This document shows positions 12,301 through 24,420 of a stretch of DNA of 64,000 nucleotides, piece by piece (positions within the stretch are counted from its first letter, which is position 1; each line of letters starts with the position of its first letter). The notes under the pieces were generated by a model. The model ran no database searches. It saw only the letters and a program-made list of their open reading frames with translations, and had not been told where the DNA came from. The stretch is taken from positions 186,001 through 250,000 of the forward strand of contig JADANN010000057.1 in assembly GCA_018806985.1 (NCBI GenBank), given 5' to 3'. Origin of the DNA: Angiostrongylus vasorum (lineage: Eukaryota; Nematoda; Chromadorea; Rhabditida; Metastrongylidae). The position numbers and the translations under genes were made by a program.

Positions 12301-15300
12301 GCAAGCTGTTACGAAGGTTACTGTATCTATTGTATATGTTCGCAGGCTTACCTAAACAAGATTGTGTATTATGTGCAGCTGTTTAATTCTTTGTCACAAG
12401 AGCCTGTGTCCATTCTGAAACACTCTATTATTATAATTTTAAATTTTAGGAAAAGCCATCACCAACAGATAAGCGAACTGCTCCATTCTCGAGCTCTGAA
12501 GAAGAGGTTGTGTTATTTTGAAGTGCATGTATGCAAGTTTAGAAGGGCATAACTGACTTTTTTCACATCTTAAAAATTTTGACCTCGGGATAATTCATGA
12601 ACATGCGATGGCAAATGATAAAACTCACCAGATTTTTTGTTTGAATGACAGATTGAAACGATTAAGGTGGAGAAAAAGAGGCAAAAGAAGGAAACGAAGC
12701 TAAATGATATAAAAGACACGTCCACGAAAGTCGCTGATGTCACAACTTCTAAAACGACTACAGATGGGGATGTATATGAAGACGGCAAGGTAGGTCTAGT
12801 TTCTAGGATTTTTGCACTCGTGTATTTTGTTGAAAGCTCACCTAATTATATATGGTTTTGGCAGGTGCTTTATTTCCACTCATTATATTTACGCTGTCCA
12901 ATCAATTTGTAGATCGCTTGTGCGCAAACCGATGATGTCTCTCATATAATTTACTGTAAATTAATGTTGGATGTGAAAATTTCACTGCGATATATCACTA
13001 TCATATAACCTCAACCCACTTCGCACTTGTGAACTACTACCAGTTCGTGCGCAATGGTCGGAGGCGCCCTGCAATACACATAGGATCGATCCCCGAGCCA
13101 AAGGCTCACCAAGCCCTCCATCCCTCTGGGGTTGTTGGTACATAGTACCATACTTCTCTGGGAGGATAGCAGCACTGACTGGATGTATCGGTAGACCACC
13201 GCGAGTCATTCTAAGGGCCAGATATGCATTCAGTCCCTAAACGATGCTTAATGAAGTCGAATGTCATTCCTCAGGGATTGATCAACGCCGCGAGCGTTAT
13301 CCCTTTTTTATCCTTTATCAGTTCGTGTGGATATATAATTTATAGCAAGCATTCGACATTTCCAATTCGAATGAGCTTTTAAGAGTAAAATTATGTCACC
13401 ACAGAAAAAGCATATCTATTTTTGGTTTTAGTCTGACCAAAAACAAAAAAAACACTGATTTCCTCCGTTCCCACTAAGCACGTGGGGTTCATCTGGAAGT
13501 TCTGATGCGAAGTAACACGAACGAAGTTTACTGTTGTTCGCTCAGATTGTTCGATGATGGCTGATATAAGCGAATAAGTTGAGTGTAGTACGCAAATTAA
13601 AATTACTTTGTAGGGATCGCGCTGGAATATATGGAAATAATTTTTGAAGATATCAAGAAATGCGCTATAGAGTTAAAATAAAGAGGTTGTAAACTAGGTA
13701 AACGTTAAGTGACATGAAGCGTCTATGTATCCAAGTCTTCTACGCAGAAAAATTCAGCACGCGAAAAAAAGAAGGGAGGTAAGAAAAAGAAGACGAGTGA
13801 GAGCGATTCTGGATTTCACAATGATGATCATGAGACCGTTGTGACCAATGATGTGCCACACGTAGACGTCCAGAACATCCACAAACCACATGAAAAGCAC
13901 AGGGAGGTGATTCAGGTACGATTTATGGAGGCAATTTACAGTAGCAGTGTTGATTACTTCCCAGTAGGTTTCTCACAAACTTGGCTAGGATTTCTCTGCT
14001 CCTTTTTTCTAAATGGTATATTTCGACGTTAAGATCGATGCTTTCATTCGCTGCGAGATATTTTTTAAATCGCTCTTATAAACATATAGTTCTTGTGAGT
14101 TAAAAGTTGTTCTTCATGACAACTGAAAAATAAAGGAGTGGAAACAAACACTGGCATTTGTGAGCAGTAAATATTTATTTTTTGACAATCCGTTACGAAT
14201 TTAAATTAAGGGCCAAGAAGAGACAGAAGCTAAAAAGGACGAGAATGAATCTATGGAGTTTGCGAATGGAGACATGGTTCACGCTAAAGATCTTAAATGT
14301 GTCAATGAACCTGCTCCGCATGTAGAAACGCCAAATCTTGGTTCAGTGGTAGGTTAAAATACAATTAAAGTAAGTTAAGCAAATGCAAGCGTTGCACGAT
14401 GTTCAGTTTTCCGTTGTTTTTGGGGAGACATCTGCTTTGTGATTCTATTAATCTGCATACAGCAAATGATATTTCTTTATGACTGTAGGTGTCCAAAGGC
14501 GAATACAAACCGGAGGAAACTAACAGTGATTGCAAAGGCCACTACAGTAATAACTTTGTAGAAGTACGTTTCGGTCATCAATTCTTTGTGCTATAAGCTA
14601 CTGCACTATATTCTATTAATATTATAGGACATTGTTAACATTGTTACCTTAAAGTCACTTCAGAACCAGTATTAGTGCATTATGACGATCTTGTTGGTAT
14701 CTTCACCGTGCAAAATAACAATTGCACATGACTCATACCGGGTAAAGTTATTCCCCAAAAGTGAAGCATCACATGCACTTTTTATCAGCAACAAGTTCCA
14801 TGCTACACTGTGTGTACAGCTTGCAGGGAAATTACTGCGGAATTCGATGAGGCTTTCAAACTCGTTTCCCTAGCACTTTTTTGTAAACTAGATTCTGTAG
14901 AAAGCAGTTTTTTTTCCTTTCGTTTAAAATCTGACTCAGCGTCTATCATGGGGAAGCTGTCAAGTCTTTGCAAAACTATCGTTGAAATTGTCTAAGCAAC
15001 AAAAAAAAGCCAACCGGAAGCAAAAATACAATGAATCATGTTATGATGCATGCATTGCGAAAGCGTTGACTTTCTCTTTTGGGAAAAATCTTAATGTTTT
15101 CGTGGACGGCAGCATTGGGGTATAAAACTCCCTCTAAGCCTTAAATCTCACACGTCCTGAGGTTTTTGTTCTGTTACCGTAGTTAGGGGGTAGAAGTGCT
15201 TCGCAAGGATGGAACACTTTTTCTTATCACTTAAAGCCAATGAAAAAACGCGCTTTATTGGTACTGGCTGAATCACGATGGCACCTAGCCGTTATTTATG

Positions 15301-15592
15301 CTAGGTTTTAGGATGAATCTTCGTCTAAAACGAATGAGCACATAGAGACGAACGACCAACATGGAGAACTTGTCGAGGACCATCTGCCTTCCGTGACTAT
15401 TTCGCCGGTGATTTTCTGATAATTTTGATTTATGATTTTCCGATTCAAATTTGATTAATTGAAGAGTTTTTCAAGAGGTGAGTCTTTGTACGTTTTTCTC
15501 AGGACTCAATGAACCCGCAGAAGGTTGATGGAGAAAAATCGCTAACACCTATTCAAGATGAAGAAATGCCAGCACAGATCAAGAAAAAGTGA
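9353..15592 (+). CDS. Lys/Glu-rich multi-exon protein of unknown function
   Basis: Exons read by eye: 9353-9462, 10279-10360, 11719-11892, 11983-12150, 12254-12316, 12450-12506, 12652-12789, 13748-13915, 14211-14348, 14489-14563, 15312-15407 and 15503-15592 (TGA), giving about 450 residues. The start ATG lies 30 bases after a TTCTTTTCAG acceptor, suitable for trans-splicing. Exon 1 is very basic (MRSARSVKRPH) and joins exon 2 through a split Trp codon; all later junctions are phase 0. Exons 3-5 are dense in Lys, Glu and Arg (EEYAHRAEKKKEKRLLAKR) and are predicted coiled coil or single helix. Later exons are acidic, Ser/Thr-rich and low in hydrophobics, so probably disordered. No signal peptide, membrane segment or known domain is evident. 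The uniform phases would allow cassette skipping. The third exon's acceptor is the least certain. Confidence 0.7.
9681..9962 (-). mobile_element. tRNA-derived SINE (family A)
   Basis: Reverse-oriented copy of the family whose best example is at 52529-52813. The tail side carries a poly-A/T stretch and GATCAATCCCTGAGGGATG, and the head side ends near 9955 with box-A-like sequence. It sits in the first intron of the Lys/Glu-rich gene. Open frames across it are shadows of the repeat. Confidence 0.8.
10361..11718. other. Intron without recognised features
   Basis: This intron of the Lys/Glu-rich gene lies between its second and third predicted exons. It contains no further exon with matching phase that I can support and no clear repeat. 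Confidence 0.4.
13044..13318 (+). mobile_element. tRNA-derived SINE (family A)
   Basis: Head with box-A-like GCGCAATGGTCGGAGGCG and B-box-like GGATCGATCCC, the body shared with the other copies, and a tail ending in T-rich sequence. CAGTTCGTG occurs at 13041-13049 and again at 13319-13327, a likely 9 bp target-site duplication. It lies in an intron of the Lys/Glu-rich gene, same strand as the gene. Confidence 0.85.
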
Positions 15593-15677
15593 AAGTATGT
15601 TGCAGTGGATTCCTGCTTTCATACTGATATTGCCTTAGACCACTTTCTTAATTGTCGTTTCCTCATGTCTATTTCAG

Positions 15678-16496
15678 AAATCACAGATCATACAACTACA
15701 TCTACATCACCAACGCAGTTTGCCCAAAACGTTGAAAAATTGGTTGCACACGTATACACAAATATCATGCATAGTGCTGCTGGAGGCGATCCGACTATGG
15801 TGGGTTTTTCAAATAATGTGCACAAGTTTCCGTGAGAGCTGTTATCATCTGCGAGTCTTGTAGCAGTCTGGCTTCATACAATTGCTGAAAGGTTCATGTT
15901 CGAGTTTATCAGCATTATTCTTGTAAACTTCAAGCTATTTCGTCTTTATAAGGGTGTTTTTATAAAGGACAGTGCAGACATTTGGTCCTACGTTTTTGTT
16001 ACCTAGCCTAAGACTAGTCAATAGACACTGTTTTCTTCTATCATCCACTGACCTCAAATGTTGTGATTAGCACCGAAATGGACTACGTTTCCAACTTTTC
16101 GATGGATTTTTGCTGTTTGATAAAGAGATGGTAATTGGTGGGAACGTTGTTAGAAGCTCCACTGTCATTATAGCAGAATATGTGTGGTAAGGAATATGTA
16201 GATTACTCGATAAAACCTTGCAAACCACATGGCCAACTATAATTATGCGTATTGATTGGGTGTTTGCAGTGTTTGTGCATGAAAATCTATGTGAATCACT
16301 AAAACTTTCTGTGAAGGCGCACATTTGTTTTCTTTAAGTGTAGCAGAGTTCTGGTAATCAGTGCCCTTGTTTATAGAAGACAACAGAGGATGCTCAACTG
16401 AATGTGGTGTCCGAAAAGAAATCAGATGCCTCGACCGATCATAGAACGCACATCACTCCACTTCCTATTGAACAACATCACTTCTCTAGACCGACG
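15678..16496 (+). CDS. Two further coding-like exons after the Lys/Glu-rich gene
   Basis: Exon 15678-15799 follows CTATTTCAG and reads from TDHTTTSTSPTQFAQNVEK to GGDPTM before a GTGGGT donor. Exon 16377-16496 follows TTTATAG, reads KTTEDAQLNVVSEKKSDA and ends at GTTTGT. The two join in phase 0 and resemble the Ser/Thr/Lys/Glu composition of the preceding gene. The first needs a donor exon ending one base into a codon, whereas exon 15503-15592 offers a GTGAAA donor ending two bases in. They may therefore belong to an alternative transcript, to a separate start (an ATG lies in frame at 15667), or to the same gene if the A-homopolymer before that donor is one base too long in this sequence. Confidence 0.5.
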
Positions 16497-16960
16497 GTTT
16501 GTAGTCCAAAACAAACAAATAGCGTTTTCTTTTTAAACGTTTAACTTTGCAGTGTTATTTGCTTTTGTTCTTCAGGTAAGTTCTAGTGTTCCATGCTTTC
16601 TCCACTGCTCAGTTAGAGTGAAGTCAATGTGAAAGCATATAACAAGGTCGTTAAAGCTTAGTGTAACAACTTTTGAACAAGATTCTTCGAACAGAATGTT
16701 GCAGGAAAACATAAATTGGTCAGTTTTATACAGAAATGTCTGACTGCCATTCTGTGTAGGATGTTTCCCATGTGTACATTTATAATATACACTTTACACT
16801 TATTCGTGGCTTGGTATTTTTCATACCCAGATGAAATTCGAATGAAATTGAAAAGTGAACTTAAAAAGATGGAGCCGCTTTTATGACTTTTCCACATATT
16901 TTGACTCGATCATCTTTTTAACTTTTTTCTATTTTTGTTTTTCGTTTGTTAATTTGGTAT

Positions 16961-17242
16961 TGGGCGTGTAGCGCAATTATCAAGGACGCCCTGCAATACA
17001 CAAGGGATCGATCCTCGCGCAGGACTAACAAGTCTGGCATCCCGCAGGGTTCGGCAGGTTTGTAGCAGGCTTGTCCAGGTGGATAGCAGCACTGGCTGGA
17101 TACATCGTTGGGCCATCGCGAGTCATTATGCTGGCCAGATATGCATTCAGTCACCTCCAACGATCCTTAATGAGGTCGAATGCGTTGACGCATCCCTCAG
17201 GGTTTGATCAACGCCAAGACCTTTTGTTTTTTTTTTTTTTAA
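16961..17242 (+). mobile_element. tRNA-derived SINE (family A)
   Basis: Head GGGCGTGTAGCGCAATT with a B-box-like GGATCGATCC; the tail ends in a run of about fourteen T. TTGGTAT flanks both ends (just before 16961 and after 17242) as a possible short target-site duplication. Confidence 0.8.
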
Positions 17243-18410
17243 TATTGGTATCGTAGTCCATTTAACTGGCATTAGTTTGTTCAGTATTGTCGATTGTGCA
17301 ATTTATTACGCTCGTTTCACTTAAAATATGTTTGTACCAACTTTTATTCAGCATGGTTTAGTATGCTGTTCGCAAGATCCACTTACTGAGCTTTTGACTT
17401 TCGCAAAGAGTACTATAAAGTAGCTGAAGGCGTTTCACTAGTGCGTGGTAGCAATGTTATTACTAATTATCAAACAGTTTACGTGAGTCCGCTTTGGTTA
17501 ACACCTCCGCAAAAGTACTGGTTTTCGGAAGCTCGTGTACTCTGACGAGATGGCGCTGACCCGTGGAGAATTTGAACTAACGCTCTAAGGACATACATAA
17601 CTTCTGCAAAGTGTTATGTTCATTTCCACATTGTTTGAATTCTCAAGAAAGAAGAACTGGATAGAAACTCCGATTTCTTCCTAACCGTGAACCACTCAAT
17701 CCAAGGCAGTCATGAATTGGGGACCTCATCTTATCTTATGGATGAAATTGCTTTTGTTTATGCTCATCCTCTATCCCAAGTAAGACACTGAAAGGAAAGA
17801 AATGAGGAAGAAGTATGATTTGTTCCTTTCACAAAATGTGAGTTTCCTTTTGGTGGAATATGAAACTTGTTTGTTGTTGACAAAAGTCTGTAGATTCTAG
17901 TATTCTGCTTCTAATTAATAAAGCTCACTTTGAACTGGTATGTGTTTTCTTTAAGTTGGAAGGTTGCCTATTTAACAGCGTATCAATCTTGCAAGAATCC
18001 TCTCATATTGCCCACGATGTGTTTAGTGTGTCCAGCAGCCACTGGCAGTGTTGCGTACACTTTGTAACATCTTTTTTTTTTACAAATAGTATCTTCCATC
18101 ATATTCGAAAAATAGTTTGAAACGTATTTTCAGCAAAAAAAAATCCGACCAAACTATTATAGCATGTTGAAGATCGAATTCAGAGCTTTGAAATATTTCA
18201 AAATATAAAATATTCAAAAAGGTGTTCAAAATATTCTTAAATGAAGAACAGTAGTAAGGAAAAAAGCACCTGGAACATTTATGTTGCTAAATCGGAAATT
18301 TCCTCTTGAACAACTTAATATCTGTACTTTTTGGGTACTTCGACGGTCAGTCTTTACGAGTTGTGCGGACCCCAGCACATTTGCCATTATTTTCTTTCCC
18401 TCGCAATCGT
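17243..18410. other. Unassigned intergenic or intronic sequence
   Basis: No gene or clear repeat is recognised. Open frames are short and lack splice support. Confidence 0.4.
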
Positions 18411-18610
18411 CGTCCATGGTGGTGGTTTTGTTCGAGCTTGGTGGCGCGCGCGAGTCTGATACCGTGATCTGAAAATAACTGCAGCTGCGGATACAGCTGA
18501 TTAACCTTGTTTACGAACACGTCGTCCGCCCAACCTGTAGGTGGCCGTTCTAGGGGACGTCTGCATTCTCGTGGACTCCACTTTACAATTCTTTTCGTCC
18601 ATCGTTCTTA
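18411..18610 (-). mobile_element. Fragment of a second non-LTR retrotransposon, C-terminal region
   Basis: The minus strand is continuously open and reads RWTKRIVKWSPRECRRP followed by RPPTGWADDVFVNKVNQ. This matches the C-terminal pattern RWT...W.PR...R..GRPPTRW seen in the RTE copies of this window but is clearly divergent from them, so it derives from a different subfamily. No reverse-transcriptase core remains nearby. Confidence 0.65.
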
Positions 18611-18955
18611 ATATGTATAGAATTGGTATGCGAAAAGTTTCTAGTACAAGATTGTGTCATTCTAAGTTTTCAGCAAGAAAGGAGAAATAGGACGAATACA
18701 CATCTAGCCTTCAAGTTCGAGTGTTGACTTACTCGACTTCTAGTGAAAATTCACGAGTTTTTGCTGTAGACGACAAATTCCTTTATTTTAGACACCTTCA
18801 AGCCGTGACCGACTATACAAACTACTTCCGAAGGACATCATATTTTGTTCTGGCTTAATAGATTCACATGGGGAAAACTACGCAGTTAGTGGTTTTTCCA
18901 TGTGATTTTCGGAACATAGGATCCCCCTTGCACCTTTGAATTTATTATGTTCCAG

Positions 18956-19030
18956 GCCATGGCTGCAGATCCAAGGAATATTTACAAGGAAAATGCACGT
19001 GGGATTCAGAGGAAAATCAGGATTTTCAAG
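18956..19030 (+). CDS. Isolated 25-codon coding-like exon
   Basis: Preceded by TATGTTCCAG and followed by the strong donor GTAAGT, this exon reads AMAADPRNIYKENARGIQ then RKIRIFK, phase 0 at both ends. It can join the exon ending at 16496 (also phase 0). Splice sites and composition make it one of the better small exon calls, but neither the peptide nor the next exon downstream is recognised. Confidence 0.5.
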
Positions 19031-21230
19031 GTAAGTAAATAATAAATACTGAATTCCTCCAAAATTGATCTGTTAGATTACTTAGTCTCACAGAACGGGC
19101 ATTCTTTGGTAGTCGTACTAGTACTTGTGTTCTGGATTTCATTCGTTAGTTTGGAGTGATAAAATCTACAGCTCACATGAGCTTCTTTCCACTCAGGCTT
19201 GTGGGGATGTGCAAAGTAGCCGGTATGGATTGGTTTTAGCGTGTGTTCTTCCCCGCTATTTCTTTTGTCGCACAAAGTTTTGTTCTTTGTAATTTCTGTA
19301 TTCAATCAATAGCTGCCCAAAAACAGATGGCGTATCAGGAATTCTCCGAAAGGAGCTATTCTCTAGGGTTCAAGTTCTGAAAAACAACTTTCCATAGAAA
19401 TTTGCTCATCTAGTGATGCGAAAGTTTTGCTGGTGAAAAGCATTCTAGGATAGATCCTACCAAGGAGGTTGTTTCTGGTGTTGTGGGAAATAAGATATTT
19501 TGACGCATGTACAAAGATTGCGGGCTCATCAGTGTGTCCCCGCACAATGTCTTTGGTAACATTACAATTTTTGAAATCCGCTGTCCTTACAACTGAGTGG
19601 TAATGGAGGATAACAATATGCCAGTGTGTACAGTAGAAATGTTGTGAAGCCGACGACCGAAACGTTTATAGAGATCTCTTTTCGTAACACACAGAACTTG
19701 TCCGCGTTTGTAAAATTGAGGAACATACATAGGAAAACTTAGATAATATATGAACTAAAAAAAAAATTTAAAAAGTTGGAAAATAAGACGCATGAAGTAG
19801 GAAACAGAGTGACCTTTATGAGTTGTGTCCAACTCAAAGTGCACGCGGCGAAGATCTAAGCGTCTTTCGAATCGTTTTTTCTAATGAATAATAACAAATA
19901 AATGATGATGTTATTTTCGACGTAAGAGGCTTACTGCAGCCTTTAAGGAATCTCCACATTATCAGACGTATCTCCGAGCGAAGAAGGAAGGTAGACCTAT
20001 AGGAGATATATTGGCAGAAGAGAATCAAACCTAATTCAGTTCTGTTTCTTATTGCATTTGGATGATTCTCATTTAATGTACTTGTCGTTGGTTCAGACTT
20101 TCGCATATACATTCTTTTAAAACCTGAAAACAACGTTGAAATTCTGAGCATTTTTCATCAGACGTCTGCCTATCCGTGATCTTTTGCGCACTATAATTCA
20201 TACTTCTTAGTCGTTGTTTTTATCACACTTAGACCTTTTTCTTTGTTGTTGCTTTGCTAGATTTCTACTTGCTTTATTTCTGGTGTTCTCTGAACACATT
20301 GTTTTGGTTCCGTTTCTACGTGTGAGGTTGCTCCAAAATCTACATATAACCATTTTTATTAATGTCTTTTAACATCTACGTCGTGAACTGTTAGAGATGA
20401 AATGATTAGATCCGGATGTTTGCCGTAGCGGCAGTTGGCCTTACACTTCATATTAGTTACACCTTTATTGTTTTCCCGTTTGATAACTTGAAGCACAATA
20501 GATTTCATCTGTTGTATCTTTTTTGTTGATTGTTTGCATCGCTCTTCAATGGATGCTTTGTTAGAGCGTTTTGCAGAAGTGTTAACCAAGTGTTACCGTT
20601 GACACTCATGAATTTGGTCGACGTACAAGTACCGCTGATGACAAGGGCAATTCAGCAGCACGAGATCATACTATGTAGTATTAGTGAAGCTGGCTGGATT
20701 TTATAGATTGTCTTGTCGAAGTTACAGTATCACTATTTGAATCAGAATAATTTCCTTAGAACCTTTCGATTCCATGTGTCCGCTAAAGCTAGTAAACTAG
20801 CAAAGGTTCGAGAAAGCTATCGTTTCGAGGAAGTATCACAGCTCAAATTTAGTTTTGCATAATCCAACATAAAGTGGTTGACTACTTGACTACATAAGAG
20901 CATTTACGCCTAAGAACTAATATTTAGGAAAGCTTAGCGGGATAATCGTATTTCATGGATGTGTTTAGCATTTGAAGAGAACACCGATTTTCATGAAGTC
21001 GGACATGAGTGGACAATATCCCCTTGTTTCGTTAAGTTTAAACAAGGTCGAAAGTTTTGATTTTGCCAACGTTTCTGCGCCATCGTCTTTACCAGAGCGA
21101 CTTCGATTCAAGTCGATTGCCAAAACCAGTTACTTCTACAAACCAAGTTATTAATGAGTAATACATTATTTTTTGATTAGCAAAGACGAGGCTGTTAACG
21201 GTTAGTAGAGAACAGTTAGGCTGTTAATAT
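19031..21230. other. Unassigned sequence
   Basis: About 2.2 kb with no supported gene. Open frames of 60-105 codons exist on the minus strand but show no coherent splice context or recognisable peptide. Confidence 0.4.
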
Positions 21231-21255
21231 CTTCGTGTTTGCTTATCAAGAAAAC

Positions 21256-21320
21256 AGTGTATTATTGAGTGCTGAGGTTAAAAGAAAGTCAGTCTTGGGA
21301 TTTCTACAAGTTGTTCATTA
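21256..21320 (+). repeat. Core shared with the 150 bp insertion at 9.0 kb
   Basis: GAGGTTAAAAGAAAGTCAGTC and flanking bases match the reverse complement of the 8986-9135 insertion over at least 30 bases with few differences. It is probably a diverged copy of the same small element; the limits are unclear. Confidence 0.4.
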
Positions 21321-21702
21321 TCGATGTCGAGGGCTACCGTCCACAGTATCGATTGTTACCATGAAAACAGTTCATCTTGGATGGCGATCAACCAAACACG
21401 CTCCGTCATTATGCGGTATTGCTGGTTATGATCGATGCATTGGTGTGACGCTCCAGTGAAGTCAGTTCCACTCGATGCACTACAAAATTCCAGATTGCAA
21501 GAAATAAATGCTATTGTCACTAGGAAGATCTTATTTGCAACTAAGCTGTTTTGAAGACAACAAAATTTACTTACATAGCTTTGCTCTCAAGTGAAGTGCA
21601 GGTTGTGATATAGATTATTATTTCTTGTCGTAAATACTGGTGGATACCTAGGAATACCCTGTAGCAAACATGCTGAGGGTCTATTGGGAGATATGCTGTA
21701 TT

Positions 21703-22018
21703 GGATGGCGCGCGTAGCGGAATGGTTAGAGGCTCCTTGCAGTACAGATTGGCTCGATCCCATTCCAAACCAATCAAGTCCTCCATCCTGATTAGATCCC
21801 GTGCCCCAGGCTAAGCAAGCCCTCCATTCCTCCGGGGTGGGCAAATTGGAATCTGACTTGTCTGAGAGGAGAGCAGCATTGGCTTGATACATCGTTAGCC
21901 TACCGCGAGTCATTGTAAAGACCACATGTGCACTCAGTCGCCTCTAACGATGCTCAACGAAGCTGAATGCATGAGGCATCTCTCAGGGATTGATCAATGT
22001 CGAAAGTTTTATCCTTTA
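21703..22018 (+). mobile_element. tRNA-derived SINE (family A), with internal duplication
   Basis: Starts with GGCGCGCGTAGCGGAATGG, a box A matching TRGCNNAGYGG at ten of eleven positions, followed by GCTCGATCCC (box B). A second, similar B-box-proximal stretch follows near 21785-21830, making this copy longer. The tail GATCAATGTCGAAAGTTTTA is typical of the family. Confidence 0.85.
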
Positions 22019-22437
22019 CTTTTATATTATATTGTTCTACCACTGTGCCATGGAGTAGATCGAATAAGTGCACCAAAAGTGACTTTAGAAGCGGTCTAGA
22101 CAAATGTGTGGGAAAGTTACTATTAAACTACTATTTTGTTGTAATAAATTCAAGGAGGTCGATACTCGTGACGAGCCACGCTGACATTGTGTCACCAATG
22201 AAACTCGTTTGTTTCCCTTATAAATATACCACTCGTATATTCGAGTGAAATCAATCAGAACCGGCCTCTTGTGGAAAACAGTCAAATTATTAGTTGATCC
22301 CAGTTTCTTCTGGTTGGTCGACATTCGTGGATGATTGGCTTTCCTCTTAAAAATGATATATGACAGAATCTCACGATTCCACCAGAAGTCATCGACATTG
22401 TGCAAGGAAAAACTTCGATCGAAATGTGATGGAGTCT

Positions 22438-22525
22438 GTTACTTTACTCTTTATTCACAAAAAAGCTCACGTTTCGGCGCTCATTTCGCCTTCTTCAGAG
22501 CTTTCAAGGGTCGGTGTTGGCCGAA
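22438..22525 (+). repeat. Single arm of a fold-back (MITE-like) repeat
   Basis: CACGTTTCGGCGCTCATTTC and CGCCTTCTTCAGAGC match one arm of the inverted-repeat element at 59.7-60.0 kb and another single arm near 40.75 kb. Confidence 0.5.
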
Positions 22526-24190
22526 ATCTAGTCAGCCAAACAGCTCATAACCCCAACAGAAAATCAGGAAACCTAGGTCTCAATCGCATAGAAAACAAAG
22601 TAGCTTCTTCGCACACTCACCGTTTGACATGAGTTTTCCACTCAATAGAATTTTTTCCAATGAATAAACGAAGAATATTTCATCATGTTCAATATAAGAA
22701 ATGTTGCAGGTTAAAACGAAGAACTGAAATGTTGCAGAATATATGTGGACAGCTTAATACAGACAAATAAGATTATGAATTGAATGAATTAGATCAAGAA
22801 AAAAGAGCAGGAAAAAATTGCTGATCACTAACAGCGCAAATATTTGAATGAGTTGGTGCAGAATTTTAGCGAATAGGAAACGGAAGGACATGTATTAGAG
22901 GAACAGAGAGCGAATGATGAATCAAAGAGAAGAACTAAGCTAAGCGCAGTCGTTTGACACGAAGACACACATCAAATGGGCAGGACCATTAATCGCTTTA
23001 CAACATCGAATACCTTATGTAGAATCAAAATTGAAAAAATAACATGGAAAAAACTCACATAGCACATTCAAAAAACTGGCTCATTCACTTGTTCTTTTCG
23101 AGGGTCGAGCAATATAGAAAGAACGATGATGTGCTTTCTGGACATTTTGGATCACCTGTTCTCGATGTATTGCAGACTGAAAACGATAGAGAGTTTAGAG
23201 ATAGAGAAAGATAGAGAAGGTTTTTACAGCAGTCCTTTCGTGGAGTCTCGAAAGGGCCATGCCAAAGCTGTACACCTGAAGTAGATTGATGCCATAATTA
23301 AAATCATAACATAGAAACTAAGAGCTCTGTGTACATGACACACACTGCCTTTCAAAGGAACATTTCGTTTTTCGTGGTGAAATTTTGCATACAGGCGATG
23401 CGAAGAAATCTTGTAGTGGTAATAATGGGGAACCATGTTTAGAAAAATCCACAGTTTCATTCACATCAAAAACAACTATGTCTCTCAGACATAAATGGCT
23501 TTTTTTAAGTTTAAGACTTTTCTAACCATACCCAATGGTTTCAATTCTTACGGGGGTTTTGCTGCAAATAAATATTGCCCTCCGTGTACGTTTAATGATA
23601 ATACGCAAGGCTCATTTGTCAAGTCGTCTAATTTTACGACAAGGGAGCGCATGCTTTAAATAACTGATTTCTCCTTCTGTTGTGATAGCACATAATGACA
23701 CTGAATTTAACAACTAACAGAATTTCAGTGACCGTAAAGGCAGAAAGTCGGCAACTATTTCCAAACGATACAATGTTGGGCGAAAAGTGAAAGCCGAGTT
23801 GCTCTGATTTCTGCTCGCTCAGTTCACGACTTTATGAATTTGTTGAAGAGATGAGTAGCTCTGGACATGTACTAGCAAATCCCAAATGCCATGTTGTGGC
23901 TGACGTCCGAAACAGACATGTAGTCACACTCACTATGCCTCTCACATTGAATCAATATATTATCTGATCTCGACGAAAATAGAATCTGGTCGTAAATTAA
24001 AAGAAAACAGTGGTTCCTACAAAGCTTTGGAAGAATTTAGTGTGGAGTCTATTACTCAATGGGTGATTCATAACATAAGCTTTCCTACCAAACCTGGTAA
24101 AGCGAAGAATGCCTGATTGGCGTCCAGAACGGTGTTTTAATACCTTTACTATGCGCAAGACTTGATGTCCAACACATGTCATTTACCGTT
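22526..24190. other. Unassigned sequence
   Basis: No gene, RNA or repeat is recognised in these 1.7 kb. Confidence 0.4.
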
Positions 24191-24204
24191 AACGGAATTG
24201 GGGA

Positions 24205-24420
24205 GACAATTTTGATGAACTTAAAGATGAATTGGCTCAGATGAAACATCTCTTTTTATTAATGTATAAAACGAGCACGTTTCTTAAAAAAAGCTACAAG
24301 GTAAGTGATCGAAAGATGAGAATTGAAGCAAAAATGCAAATCCTGCTCTATTCGAAAGCGAAACAGGCCATAGAGAAATCTGCTATCAGTGCGTCAAACA
24401 AGGATGAAGATTTGGAGTAG
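24205..24420 (+). CDS. Unrecognised 70-codon open frame, coding-like
   Basis: The frame reads NFDELKDELAQMKHLF, then a Lys-rich stretch, and ends SNKDEDLE at TAG. There is no ATG at its left edge; an AG dinucleotide in GGGGAGAC could serve as an acceptor. A perfect donor, GTAAGT, occurs in frame after KKSYK at about 24300, so part of it may instead be an exon. Composition suggests a helical charged peptide. No family is recognised. Confidence 0.3.
   Translation, partial: DNFDELKDELAQMKHLFLLMYKTSTFLKKSYKVSDRKMRIEAKMQILLYSKAKQAIEKSAISASNKDEDLE

Noticed and set aside
17520..17585. tRNA-like stretch with GAACTAACGCTCT
   Set aside because: A B-box-like sequence is present, but no box A lies at the right distance on the same strand; not a tRNA gene.
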